From Nakaseomyces glabratus (taxonomy: Eukaryota; Ascomycota; Saccharomycetes; Saccharomycetales; Saccharomycetaceae): a stretch of 64,000 nucleotides of DNA. A program made the position numbers and the translations under genes. Every line of letters begins with the position of its first letter. Positions within the stretch are counted from its first letter, which is position 1. The notes under the pieces were generated by a model that made no database searches, was not told the DNA's origin, and worked only from the letters and a program-made list of their open reading frames with translations. This document shows, in pieces, positions 9,059-21,439 of this stretch. Location: contig NC_088963.1 in NCBI RefSeq assembly GCF_010111755.1, forward strand, positions 1 to 64,000, written 5' to 3'.

Positions 9059-12000
9059 TTCAAATGACGATACTGTGGATTACTAATAATATTTTTGTAT
9101 GTCAAAAACAATTATCGATATCTCAACCTACCAAATAAAACAACTGTTCGAAGTAGTTGGTTATTTAGTCTTTTATAAACGAAAAATTATTAATGTTGCA
9201 GTTAATAAGTATTTAAGAGTTTCTTGGAAAGGCAAAAAGGTTAAGGTATGCAACAATTTAGATCTCTTTTATATGATAATCTATTTTTTAAATAACGACA
9301 AGGGAACCTTAAATGAATAACTATGAAACTTTAGACAGGAGTTGGATTATTGGTATTGCTATTACTCCATATATTCTATGTACTGTGTTTGAATTCATAA
9401 TTAATACTCTCAATTGTTGAATGGATTATTTTATATCATCGACAGGGTCTTATGATATCTAGCAGGAAACTTATAGGCTTCTTATGCAGGTATTATGTCA
9501 AATCAGATAGTTTGTATTACATATAGAATGTAGAACTCACAGTAAATTTCAAATTTCTTGATTTCTCAATAATTGAGTATAATTGAATTTAATTATGACA
9601 ATAATATTATTTGCGGATATTCTAGTGTATATGAACTCTTGGTCAAAATTAAGTAATAGCATATCATTCCTCCATTAATTTCGTTGTGGTATTCAAAGAA
9701 ATATATCTTTTATTTCTTATTATAATTCTAAAATAATGATGGTCTTGTGGGTTGAGTGCAACGGAAATAACTGGAATATTTGTTCATTATTTGAAGTTGA
9801 CCTTTGGCTTGTCTCGTTTAAGTTTCCTTTGCTTCACCGATTGTGAAATACAAACACATTAGCAGATTCATATAACAGTTTCATGTAAAATAAAGGAAGA
9901 ACATTAGGAGATGATTGCTTTTGTAAAGCTACACTTTCTGTGACATTCAAAATCCCTCAGGTGTTGATTAAAGATAATACATTACGGTGTGCGAAACAAA
10001 AAGAAAGCAGAATTTATAAATTCCCGAGGGATTTACCGAAGTAAACAAGATAATATTGGAAAGCGAGATATTATATCTGCAAATGTTTCATGACATTTTC
10101 CGTAAAGGGTTTGGAAAATTCATGATCTAATCCCAAAGGAGGACAATGTCTAGGTCATACACCCCTTGTTATCACAGAGCAAAAATATTGTAATGACATT
10201 TTGTATTTATTGCCAGTATGTCCAAAGAACATTTCTTTCAAAAGGCTTCCATATGTATGTAAATAGTATGCCCGTTTCATCTTTGTGTAGTCCTTAGGAG
10301 CCAACAATATTTAACTAGAATTGTATCTATAAATCTTTTATGAGTAATATAAATTATGATTTATTAGTGTAGTTTTGTTTTGTTGATTGAAGAAACAATT
10401 TAGATAATAATGGAAACAGTTATAGTTAGCAAATATATACTCGATAGTCTGGGGTTAAATTACTAACATAAATAGGTAATTGAAAGTTATAAAATATTGT
10501 AAACTTTATTACAATACATAAACTTCAACAAGATTTTTTTGCATATTTGTCTTTGTATTTCTTATCAATTTATTCTTTCTCCTTAATAACTTTCTTAGAT
10601 TCTTTTACTCAAACTCAACAAATCAATTTCTACAGTTTTCTGTCACCGATCTTACCATTCCCTTCTCAATGAGTCACATTAATTTTTTTTGTGGAATCCA
10701 CGTTTGGCTCTCATATCACGACAACAAAAAAACCAGAGCACAAGGCATTAAATAAAAAATGCGGTATTCTTTATTTTCTTGCATTAACTATCTACATAGC
10801 ACGACTTATATTTCCTTGATAAGAGTAACCTCAAATACTATCAAATTATATGCCAACTTGCATTACATATTTTCATGTTCATGCCTAAAATAGATAAATA
10901 AAAGAAAAACCAACACAATATAAATTTTCAAGGTTGTTCTTGTTGAGGGATATTTGAAACTTAATTTTATTGGCCAATAATCAAAATACAGGTTTATTAG
11001 TTGCTTAATTGCTACTAGTCACACTTATGTTGAACCTCAAATGTTCAACTGTAATTTAAAAGTTCAACAAATTATGAAACACTACAAAAGTTGTCTATGA
11101 GCTAATGTTCAGACATCATGATCTAAAAACAGTACTGAGATATTCGTCTTTTATCAGTACTGTATTGTAATATAGGTTATGAAAACAGAAATGTGGACAC
11201 ACTTAATTATTGTTTAACCCTATCTTACACACATTGAATACTATACAATGTCAAAGATAGAAAGCAATTTTTTCTGTTCTATTTATTTCGAATTTTGCTT
11301 GCTAATTAGTAGCTTTATTTTTAGTGCAGTATATTTAGTATGTAGTTTTCGTTTTTCTAGGTTTACTAATTGTTATTTATTAATAATAATAATCACTATG
11401 AGTTCTCTCAAATGAGGGATGTCAATATTGGCAAAAAGTGCCTCGAATACTCTAAGTTTTCGTTATACTATCACTAGCTGTTGGTTACATGAAAGGAATA
11501 TTTCGCCGTCGCCTTGTAATTCTGACATCATAATCATAACATGAAACTGAATTATAAAGGCTACTAATTCAAATATACGTAAATATTATCAAGTTTAGGC
11601 AAATTATGATGAAATTACTGGTTTGGATTTCTGATAGTCCTAAATGGCTAATGGAAAATGATAATTCAAGTTTTTTTTTCTTAACAAAAGTGATGCTGAT
11701 AATACAATCGGATTCTAAGTCCTCTTAACGCAAGAACATATTATTGATTTTTGTGGTACCTTACATTGTACCTTAGTCTAATATTTTATTTGTTTCATGT
11801 TATGTGTAAATATCGAAAGAAAACACTATCAGTTGTGTATAAAACTAATGAATTTCTTTTTCCAGCTTAATATTTAGGAATAACACATAAAAGCATTGTC
11901 CACTTTTATTATATCTTGAATTATAACCGGTGGAGTATTATTAGTTTTAAGGGATTTTCGAAGACGTATAATTATCCATTGATAATATAATATATTCATT

Positions 12001-13713
12001 TGTGATTTAATGGATAGCCAGCAATTCTTCTTTTGTTGATTGTTGGTCACTTCATCACTGCACAATATTAAACTACCTTCAAACAATTATCAACTCACAC
12101 TTATATAGGGCTTTATTGCATGACACACAGTATGCTTTTAATTAGAAAAGAAAAGATTTGATGTTCAAATACTCCGAACAATAATGCAAACCTTTAGGTG
12201 TATTTGAATGGCAATATACATTTTCCTCCCATATATAGTTGACTCGGACATTTTGAGGTTGTTTTTCTATTATATTATTGTTATTCACAGCTGTGAATAT
12301 TTTAATTAATTTAAGTGCCATTAAATTTTAATAAAACTCAAATAAGTTTCCAAAATTACTAACCTGGTTAGTATTATAACATGAGTGAAAAACTCAGACC
12401 AATTAGGCAACAATTGTTTTTCTTTTGAACATTGAACTACCTCATCTTCAAATATGTTTTCTAATATATGATTTGTCATAATAGCCACAGTTAAACAGCT
12501 ATATTACCTTGATAAAGTAAGTACATGATTTCTTCTAGAAATCTATAACATATTTAGTAAAACAATAAGTTTGGCACCTTTGCTTACAATAAATTTTATT
12601 ATTCACTAGCAAAGAATAGTAATACAAGTGAAAATCACTGAATAAATAAGGCATTAGGTATTACTAGAAAGACAAACTTCCAAAAAACATTCGATATATT
12701 TGATATCCACAGTCCGAGTCTATAACAATAGTAAAACAGATTACCACTATTAATTGACTATTAATTTTCTCTGAATAATTATTGGTTCATCCAATAATGT
12801 AATATGCAAATTTGTGCTATAAATCGTTTTAATTTTTGAAAATTGATTAAATGAGTTGTTTAGCAGTAAATTATTGGTGTTGCTCACCTGAAATCTAAAA
12901 GTGACGTATAAAAATAATATTCTGGAAATTTATAAATAGCACTTATATTTTAATTACTTTCTCAGGTATCAAGAATCTTTTAAATATTGTGTTTCGTCAT
13001 ATCTTTAATTTAGCACAAACACAGTTTTCAATAACTTAGAGAGTCTGGCCCAAACTGCTTATCAATAATTATAAATGAATTAAATTACTATAATTTCATA
13101 GCTGATTCAATTTTTATATATTCAGTCAATAAAAAACTTTTATTAACGTACAACTTTTCTACAGTTAGTTAGCATTAAATGCTACCATCACAGCACGCAC
13201 ATTTCAATGAGGGCTAATAATCCTTTAATTGGAAAAGTGTTTTGCTTTCTTCAGATCTATCTAAATAGAGGATTATTTAGTCAAGTGAGTAACATACAAA
13301 GTAAAATGGTGCACTTTTCCCGAAACTTTTGGGTTTACTACATCCAAATTTTACTAAACTCTTTTCAAAATATTCATTGACATTACACAAAAGGAGGTGC
13401 TGTTTTTTTAATTCCTCCAGAGATGTGTGTTAGACTACATGTTTATTAGCTACTTGTTCGTTTTGTTCATCAAAAATTAATATATTAACTACGTTTTCAA
13501 ATGTCAGTTTCTTTTGTCCTAGTTTTAGTACAAATATATCACTTGATATGAATTTATTAGTAATAGAACAGTTATTTTTGCTCAATTCATTTTTCGTTAC
13601 GGCAAAAAAAATTGATTATTTCAATTTCAAAGTCCACTGATAGTTGCCAAATAGTTAGAAGATTACAATAACAAATCTATTATTTCAGCTAAGTGGTTTC
13701 TTTACCAATATTA
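9059..13713. other. Long gene-free AT-rich subtelomeric region, part 1
   Basis: No open frame longer than about 75 codons starts with ATG, and none shows recognisable domains. The first few hundred bases must hold the promoter of the wall-protein gene that reads away toward the telomere. I see no tandem repeats, RNA genes or LTRs here. Confidence 0.6.
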
Positions 13714-14818
13714 ACTCGTACAAAATCTATAAGATATGTTCTTCTGAGTTTTACATTTTTCATTCCCTCATCGATAATCAGTGACACTGGCACTTTTTGG
13801 TACTGGAGTTCCACTTGCGGCAGTAAAACGGTCTTGCATCATTCAGTGTGCTGCTTGTATTTTGAACCCATCGTTTATAAATTCTTTATCATTTATTAAA
13901 GGACATATAGTAATTAAGTTATTTTTAGACACAATTTTATTTTCCAAGTTATTCACCATATTGTGTAAATTTATATCGTCATAGTGAATTTTTGATAAAT
14001 TCTTCCTAAAACAGTAATTTCTTGAAGTAAAGGTTACATATAGATCTTCAAGTATGTACCTGTGTCATTAACTTACTTGAAAAGTAGTATTTACTTTACG
14101 TACTAAATACTGCATATCAAGAAGCATGGCAATATTGTCACTCTCATTAGTGTGGACGTATTTTTGCTCATGTAAACTGTTTTTAAATATCAACCAAGGC
14201 CAGTAATTTGCAAAATGACGTCATAAGGAATTCAGTAGTATATGACCAAAAAGAAATGATTTGTAAATATTTTCTAGGCGAACATAAAAATATCGCACTA
14301 TATGATACAAATTCTAAAAATCAAATATAGGAATGGTAAAAAAGCATTTCAAAAAATTTTGAGTACCTTAAATTTATAAGTCACATTTGATAGTATGTTA
14401 TTTTTCAGTACTCTTTCCGATCTAAGAGCTTAGACACAAATGTCAGTTTATTTTGCCAATTTGATGGCGAGTATTTGTTCTTCATATATCCGAATATACT
14501 CATTATGATCGTAGGAAAGAGTTCATTCAAAGTAGTAGATTCGTATACAGAGAACAGCTCAGTATTTCCACACTAAACGGGAGAGATTGAACTGGTTTTG
14601 TTAAAAAAATTAAGTAACTTTCTTTTGCTTGTTTGGAGTGAGAAATACACATCATTATGCTTGAAAAAATTAGGTGCAAAATATTTTTTAAGTTAGTCAA
14701 ACACGAGTAACAGAGGCATTTCCTGCTTGTCTATATTATTTTTAGAACAACAGCATACAGTATGGTCTTTCGTAAAAAAATCGGGAAATATCGGATATGC
14801 TTGTCTCTGCCACTCAAA
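13714..14818 (-). pseudogene. Probable relic of an unidentified protein-coding gene
   Basis: On the minus strand, one frame runs from 14818 to 14408 (137 codons) with only two internal stops. After a frame shift, another runs from 14313 to 13714 (200 codons) with five. In DNA this AT-rich about ten and fifteen stops would be expected. The conceptual peptides have protein-like composition, for example SPSNWQNKLTFVSKLL and SGTPVPKSASVTDYR. Lower-quality open stretches continue upstream to about 15.1 kb on the same strand. I do not recognise the family. It has no intact start, so it is most likely an old decayed gene; chance low stop density is the alternative. Confidence 0.4.
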
Positions 14819-16098
14819 TCAAAGATAATCGCCTTTTTACATAAACAGGCGAAGAAGATAACTCTACTATGAGCAAGTAAAACAGTTTCTTACGTGTACT
14901 TTCTTTGAGAGTATTTCGTAGTTATCAATTGACATCTAAATTAGTTGTATCGACTACAATGATTATTTACTGCAGATAAGTGGCAACGCAATATCAGAAT
15001 AGTTTTCTGCAAGTACAAAATCGTGTTCTAGATTACAGGGTTTACCTATTAACTATTGTATTACTACTGTACGTTCTTTTTTCTTATAATTCCACAATAA
15101 TACAATATTATAACAGAGTTGTTTTTCTTTAATAACTTAAGCAAATTATAAGTTTTGGTAATAATCGGACCTTGGTAGTTATTTACTAATTTATTTATTT
15201 ACCTTTTTCCGGGTTAAAATAAATCCTTGGTTTAGCTGGAACTCATATCGTCGAAATGAAACCGTTTGAACTGCTTGGAAATAATTAGAAATCCCAAAAT
15301 AGCACCTCTTTGGAATCTGTTCCCATTTCTTATGTTAGGATCAGCATGTTATATTTCAAAAATAATTCATTTCTTATTGTAAGTACTTTACCATCTAAAT
15401 TTATATTACATACATTTATCTGAAACATGAAATAAAGTCTGTTATCTCCAAATGTACTTTCAACGATATTATGTTCCTATCTGTAAAAGATTCGATAAGC
15501 AGCACATTGACACGTATAAAAATCATACCGAGTAATATAGTTTGCAATATGTAAAGTATAATATATCACATTAAGGTAAGTAGCTAGAAGTAATTTATAC
15601 ATCGGAAAATACTTGGCACATATTAAGGAGGATTAATGTATATATTTTTCTTTGGCACTTTTTTGCATAGTTCTATATGTTTAGATTAAAGGCAGGGTTA
15701 TACTTTGGTCGTCTATTGATTGCGAAAGTTATTATATAATTACTCGTAAATATTGCTTTTCCTTTCTTTTGAAAGCTATTGCATATATCGAAAAAAAAAA
15801 CAAATAAACAATACATTAAAATGCTAGAATGTTTTATAAATGCCATGTTATACTTCGAGGTGTTTATATTTGTCAGGTAAGATTTATGAGTTGTGGTATA
15901 CTTATATCCGCTAGAAAAATGAAATATTAACAATTTATTAATAAATTTGTCATACGCTGTTATACATTGCCAATTTTTGGTATTTTTTTTCTTGAATCAC
16001 AATTTTTACTACTATTATCTCAGCATAATATCTGATTTACTGAGTTAGATTACTATCCTGTTAAACATATATTACTTATTACCCTAAGTAAGTGATAA
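14819..16098. other. Gene-free AT-rich region, part 2
   Basis: Only scattered minus-strand open stretches are seen, possibly the upstream part of the relic at 13714-14818. One example is a 29-codon stretch near 15.0 kb containing LIGKPCNLEHDFVLAENY. An 86-codon frame at 15673-15933 is rich in Phe, Ile and Asn, as chance AT-rich frames are. No intact gene is supported. Confidence 0.5.
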
Positions 16099-16466
16099 TG
16101 TTAGGTTAAAGGTGAGAGTCCTGCTAATAGTTGCCTTAGATCTAGGGGTTTTCACGAATACGGAGATATGTAGTTTCAGTCTTCGAATCCATACGCTTAC
16201 AGATAATAGGTCTCACGTGACTCATAGTAAGGAATATATATGAAACGTAATAGCTAGTCCAAATAGGACACTATTATGTGAAATTGGAGAATAAAGAGAT
16301 ACTTTTGAGGATACTCTTTAAGTTATGGTGGACCATAATCTGAAACCAAGACACATTCCCAAAAGTATATAAAGGAGATTATTCTCCAAGTAACTAGTTA
16401 TCTTATATTACTCTCTTTGAACATTGTTGTATTTGCTATTAGGATTTCATAAGAGAGTAACTAACA
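16099..16466 (+). mobile_element. Candidate solo LTR (TGTTAG...CTAACA, 368 bp)
   Basis: The segment begins with TGTTAG and ends with CTAACA, a perfect 6-bp terminal inverted repeat of the TG...CA kind found on yeast Ty LTRs. Its 368-bp length is typical of such LTRs. A TATA-like agtatataaagg lies at about 16366-16377 in its second half, as a retrotransposon promoter would. No internal element is next to it, so it would be a solo LTR. The 5-bp flanks (gataa and attat) do not match, so there is no target-site duplication. The family is not identified. Confidence 0.4.
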
Positions 16467-17064
16467 ATTATTTAAGTTTCCTTACATAACTTTATCACTT
16501 ATAATATATTTGTTAGATATTACCATGGAACTTGCTTATCCTTTGTTATGTCAATCTATAGCCAATGGTGAATAAGCTTCCATAAAGCAACATTTCCTAA
16601 TAATAGATTAGTTTTTGCGTCTAATTTAAACCAAAAAAATTAGAAATATTCATAAAAGTATATATTTTCTTATATTGGAAAGCATTGGATGTTTATTATG
16701 TTTTGGATAACTGTTGTTTTTCAAAACCTCGGAGTCCAGAGATATCTTAGGATACAATTGAAAAATAATGCGCACAATATCTGCTCAAATAAATTATTAT
16801 TATAATAATTCAGCCACTATTCTTTGATTTTCTTCTATCTCTAGACTTACATTTTGTATATTTTGTAACCTCGATACATAATTCGTCTTGAAAATCCATA
16901 TGCTCTTTTATAATCCACTCTACAGGATGTTAAGCTCTCAATCCTGCTTTCCAGTCATACTCAAATTAACAGAACCACAAATCTTATGTAAGTTTTTGAG
17001 ATTTTATATAACTCTCTTAACTATACAAATTTTCTGTTTCCATGCTTTCTATAGAAACAGTATG

Positions 17065-17519
17065 TCATTGGGGTTGATAAGGGTTATCAAACAAAAAAAT
17101 TACACTTTCGGTATTATCACTAAACGGAACATCAGTATAATAACAATTTGATTCATCTACAGGAATTCATCCATAGTAAGAACCGGTAGTACCAACTGGT
17201 TTTTAAATATTTGGATTAACGTAATAGTCAATGATATTCTTTATTACCATCACAGTTATAGATAACAAATATTTCAAAAACATTGATATTCTGTTTTTCA
17301 GCTTCCTTATAGAGTTCAAAATAGAATCGATTCAAAATAATTTGTAGAGATAACTGGCCAAAGAATAAAGCAGTAGAGGTTATACCAGAACCTTATGTCT
17401 GATTTAGAAATTCCTCGAGTAGGGACTTGCTTGAAATACCACCTAACGGATTGAAAATTAGTCAAACACTGGTAATACGGAACTGGATTTTCAATTCCTT
17501 CTATATAAAGATATGCCTG
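17065..17519 (-). pseudogene. Possible second gene relic, multi-frame, unidentified
   Basis: On the minus strand a 67-codon open stretch (17519-17319, containing NPVPYYQCLTNFQSVRWYF) is followed in another frame by about 58 codons to 17065 with two stops (containing KPVGTTGSYYG and ESNCYYTDVPFSDNTES). The amino-acid mix is richer in Pro, Gly, Asp and Val than chance AT-rich frames. Secreted or wall proteins often look like this, but I cannot name a family. The evidence is weak, because stretches of this length also occur by chance in AT-rich DNA. Confidence 0.25.
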
Positions 17520-20500
17520 TTAATAATCGATAAAAATTATCTACTGTTTGTATATAATCAGGATTTTGAACTGGTTTTCAAAGAGATTGCAAATTATTAT
17601 GTTGGGCTATTTTTAGTTAGTTGTTAATACAAAAAAAAATCATTCGTAAATCATTCTTGCGAAGAAGGAATTGCGACATGAAAAAATACTGTTTTCCTAT
17701 GGTAGCATACAATAAGAAATTCTATAGAAAGACATTATGACTGGTATAATTGTTATTATCCTATAGCCATTGAAATCTGTATTCCAGAACATTATAATTA
17801 GGATTTGTCATAAAAGTTAACTTCTGTATATTTCGGAGGAAAAAAGTGTTGTGTTACCACATCTAGCATATAGATATTGTAATCAACAATTCACTAACAT
17901 ATCAAATAAAAATACGTATATAGTCATTACTATACTATTCGACGTTCCTATACCATCTGGAAGATTTGTTTTATTTTCAAGCGGAACATCATGGAACTAA
18001 ATATATATATTTATTTTAAAATATTTTAGAAAGATCACAAATTTTAATACATATCATAAAATTGTTACTTTTTGTCACATAATAGTTAAATTTCTGCTAA
18101 ATTTTATGTTTTGGTATAGATAGCCTATATAATGTTTCCTCATCCAACTAAAGTAATATAATGGTTCCAACGGTCAATTGATTAACACATGATGAAAATA
18201 ATAATAACTCGTTATACGTGATATTTCAATAATGAGAATATTACGCTGTCACAGGATCCTATTCATTGGCAACTACTACAAAAAACATAATTCTAGCGTA
18301 TAGATTGTAAACAAACTTTGCACATAAGATATCCATATAGCCTAGAACGTAAGGAAACCAATCCATAACCTGGAATCTATTTGAAAAAAATTAGATTTTC
18401 TGATTCGATACTGGTAGAAGATGCTTAAGATGGATATCAGTTAGCCTGAGGAATAGTTTGCCCTCTAATATCGATGATTTGGGCTTAGTAATTGAACCTA
18501 GACCTGCTCATTTAGCTTATCTCAATATATTTGCTGTTTATTGGGCGCAGCAGAATTATGCAAGTTTAGATACCAATTTGCTTAGTTGGGTCTTGATATC
18601 GATGCAGCTTGGTTTCTATACCGAAATCTGCCATTGGTTTCTTCCTAGCCTATACAAAATGATAGTGTGATATGCTGCAAAATTAAAATATCTTTGATTG
18701 CACTTCAATGGAATTGAGCAATTAATGCGTTTTTCAAGTATTCCATACCTGTCATATTCAGAGGACCTTTTAGGAATTAGCATTAGGAATTCTAGAGAAT
18801 CCATGTTCCAAGGTTATGATCGGAAGGTTATGTCTTTGATTATCATGCTAAGTCTAAAATAAAGCTTTCCCTTTACGTTGAAAGCAATGAGAATTGGCAC
18901 TATTATTTTTTTCAAAACAGTTCTTTTTTGGGAAATCCCAGGACAATAGAATATGGTCGTTGAAGGTATATCTGTATTGAAGTACAAGTTAGAGTAGCCA
19001 TTTCCTGTAATATTTAGATACTGTGGTCTCTGGCGTGTGGTCAGTACTGGCATAGCTTGATATGAACATTGTTATTACTAGTATAGTATTGTAAGTTACT
19101 GCAAACTAGCAAAAAGTTTGATGGATCTAAATGTTAACAGTATTTGAAAGATTGTTTTATTTTCATGCCAATATGGAATAGTAATGTGAATATCACGGGA
19201 TATATTGATGAATATTGCCTTGTTGCAATTTCATATTGGATGAATATTTCTAACAGAATTGTTGGAATAGCCTGCTAAAAATAGTCGATCTCTTCAGTAA
19301 AAACCTTAAAGGGATAAATAGTATATTACTTTCTGGAAATGGATGGATGATAAATAATTCTTTATATATCTGTTAATCATGATATCAGTAGTTAAATCCG
19401 AACTGATTCGTTACAATTTTCATACTTCTGTACAACTTATTGAAATTATACATATTGTTTGTCACTTACATTCAAAACTATAAAAGTATGGTAACATAAA
19501 AGTAACTATCTGGGTTATAAACCTGGTTTGTTTTTGATCAATTTCAAACAAAAAATCATTCTTTAAGTGATATTAACCAATTCAATATTGGTGTGACTCT
19601 AAGAAGACATATCTTTGTGGATGGGTAAACCATCTTGCTATTACCATTAATTACTCGTAACCAATGAATGATAAAGAACTCCTATTGAAAATGATTCATA
19701 TTTGTTCAAATGTAATATTACTTTGTATTCCATGTGTAAATATTACACTGGGATTTTAGTAGTCTATGTGCAGCTGAAATAAGCATGTTATATATTTTTG
19801 CATAATCCAGTACATAGTATTTTTTATTCACCTTATTAACAGTTGAATCAATTTCGAATTCTCTAATTTGAGATTATGTTTTACTATCTTTTACATGGCC
19901 GACTGATATCAGATGAGAAGATAGAGTCGGATTATCCAATACCTTTCAAAATAAGCATGTAGTAAAATCAACATTGAGACATATCAAAGCCAGATATTCT
20001 GGATATCAATATATTGAATGTAAGAGGTCAGGTACTTGAACGTCTGATTGTGCTATAAGAGTAATGCCATTTGCATTTAATATCTACTAAAACTGGGGTA
20101 ATAACAGAGAATCTTCCTTGAGCTATTGAACTATAGAATGTTTTGACTTCCATAATAGTTCCTGACAAATTTGATTTTCCATTATTGCTAGTAAACTGAT
20201 ATTATCTGTGTTTTAACAACAAGCAATATAGTTAATCATTTATTGGTGGTAGCTACGTTGTCTTTACTGCTATTGAATAATAGAGTTACTGAGTTGTTTA
20301 TTTTTGTTCATGGTATGGTTCAACTGTCATAAGCCCGAAACGAAAGCCTATACCTTAAATTTGCTATTACTGTCAAATAATTACTACATAGCATATGTAA
20401 ATTCAGCATAGGGAGGTAATAGAAAATATAACAATAGTAGTAAATAGTTTTCTGTCCGTCTATTATAGTAGTTTTTATTGAGGTTATAGATCTAGCATAC

Positions 20501-21439
20501 AATATTCAAATAGAAATTCCATGGAAAGTTTCAAATGGTGTGTAGTGTTTATGGAGCTTTTAATAGATATTTTTGAACATATTGCTTTATAGCAAAACTG
20601 TGACAAAATATAAATCAAGCTGTTGCAAGTATTCTTGTTAGTGTAGCAAACTAAGCTTTGTGTTTGGAGAGATACTTCATTAGTCGCAATATGGTCGAGG
20701 CCTTTCTAGACACTATTGAACAGTCGCGTCATTTTTGTATAGTTAAATATAAAAAAAAAAAGTAGAGAACAATATCATCTATCAATTACTACCTATATTT
20801 ATTAAGTTTTATGATCCTTTAATAAGTGGAATGTCAATGTAGGCCTCTAACATTTTGATCTTGATTCAAACTGCAGTGTTATGTCTTAAAAACTGTCATA
20901 CTGAAGAAATGGAGTGCGAAAATTTCTACCAAAATACTGTCATTCTTGAAGAGATAGTAGTTGCTGGTAGTAGTGAGGCCAAATTGAGTTTAATCTACAA
21001 ACTAGTCCATTCCACAAAATCTCATGATGTACACCTCTTAGGTGAATTTTGTATTTCAATATTTTTCGATATTGATTATTCTTCATTTTTTCGTGCTAGT
21101 AGGATAGTTATATCTTCAGCAGGATTAATCCAAACAGTCTAGCCCAATACTTATGACAAGATACTCATATTATAATACTGAATCAACTATAATATACATT
21201 TAAACATCAGTCTGTCCAGCAATTGTATAAACAGGCATATTTTACTTAATTTTTGAAAGTTTCATATGTTAGTAGAATTCACAACAATGGCATAAAAATT
21301 TATTACTATAAGTAAACGCATTGAATGTTTTTTTCGTCATCAAAATATTAAAACCGTATCTATCTAGAGAACGTTACCTAAAATATAATTAAAACTGCTT
21401 GCAGTAGAAAACGAATATTTGATGATATAGATGAAGTAA
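17520..21439. other. Gene-free AT-rich region between relics and the EPA gene
   Basis: Minus-strand frames at 18616-18804 and 18814-19053 are open for about 60-80 codons each. They could be further decayed coding sequence but show no motif. A 95-codon plus frame at 20855-21142 begins with TTG, not ATG. I see no RNA genes or repeats. The last few hundred bases form the 3' flank of the EPA gene. Confidence 0.5.

Noticed and set aside
16180..16200. A box-B-like ttcgaatcc in the LTR candidate
   Set aside because: No box A or cloverleaf can be built around it.
20855..21142. A 95-codon plus frame downstream of the EPA gene
   Set aside because: It begins with TTG. Other frames of the same DNA look equally plausible, and length alone is expected by chance in 12 kb of AT-rich DNA.
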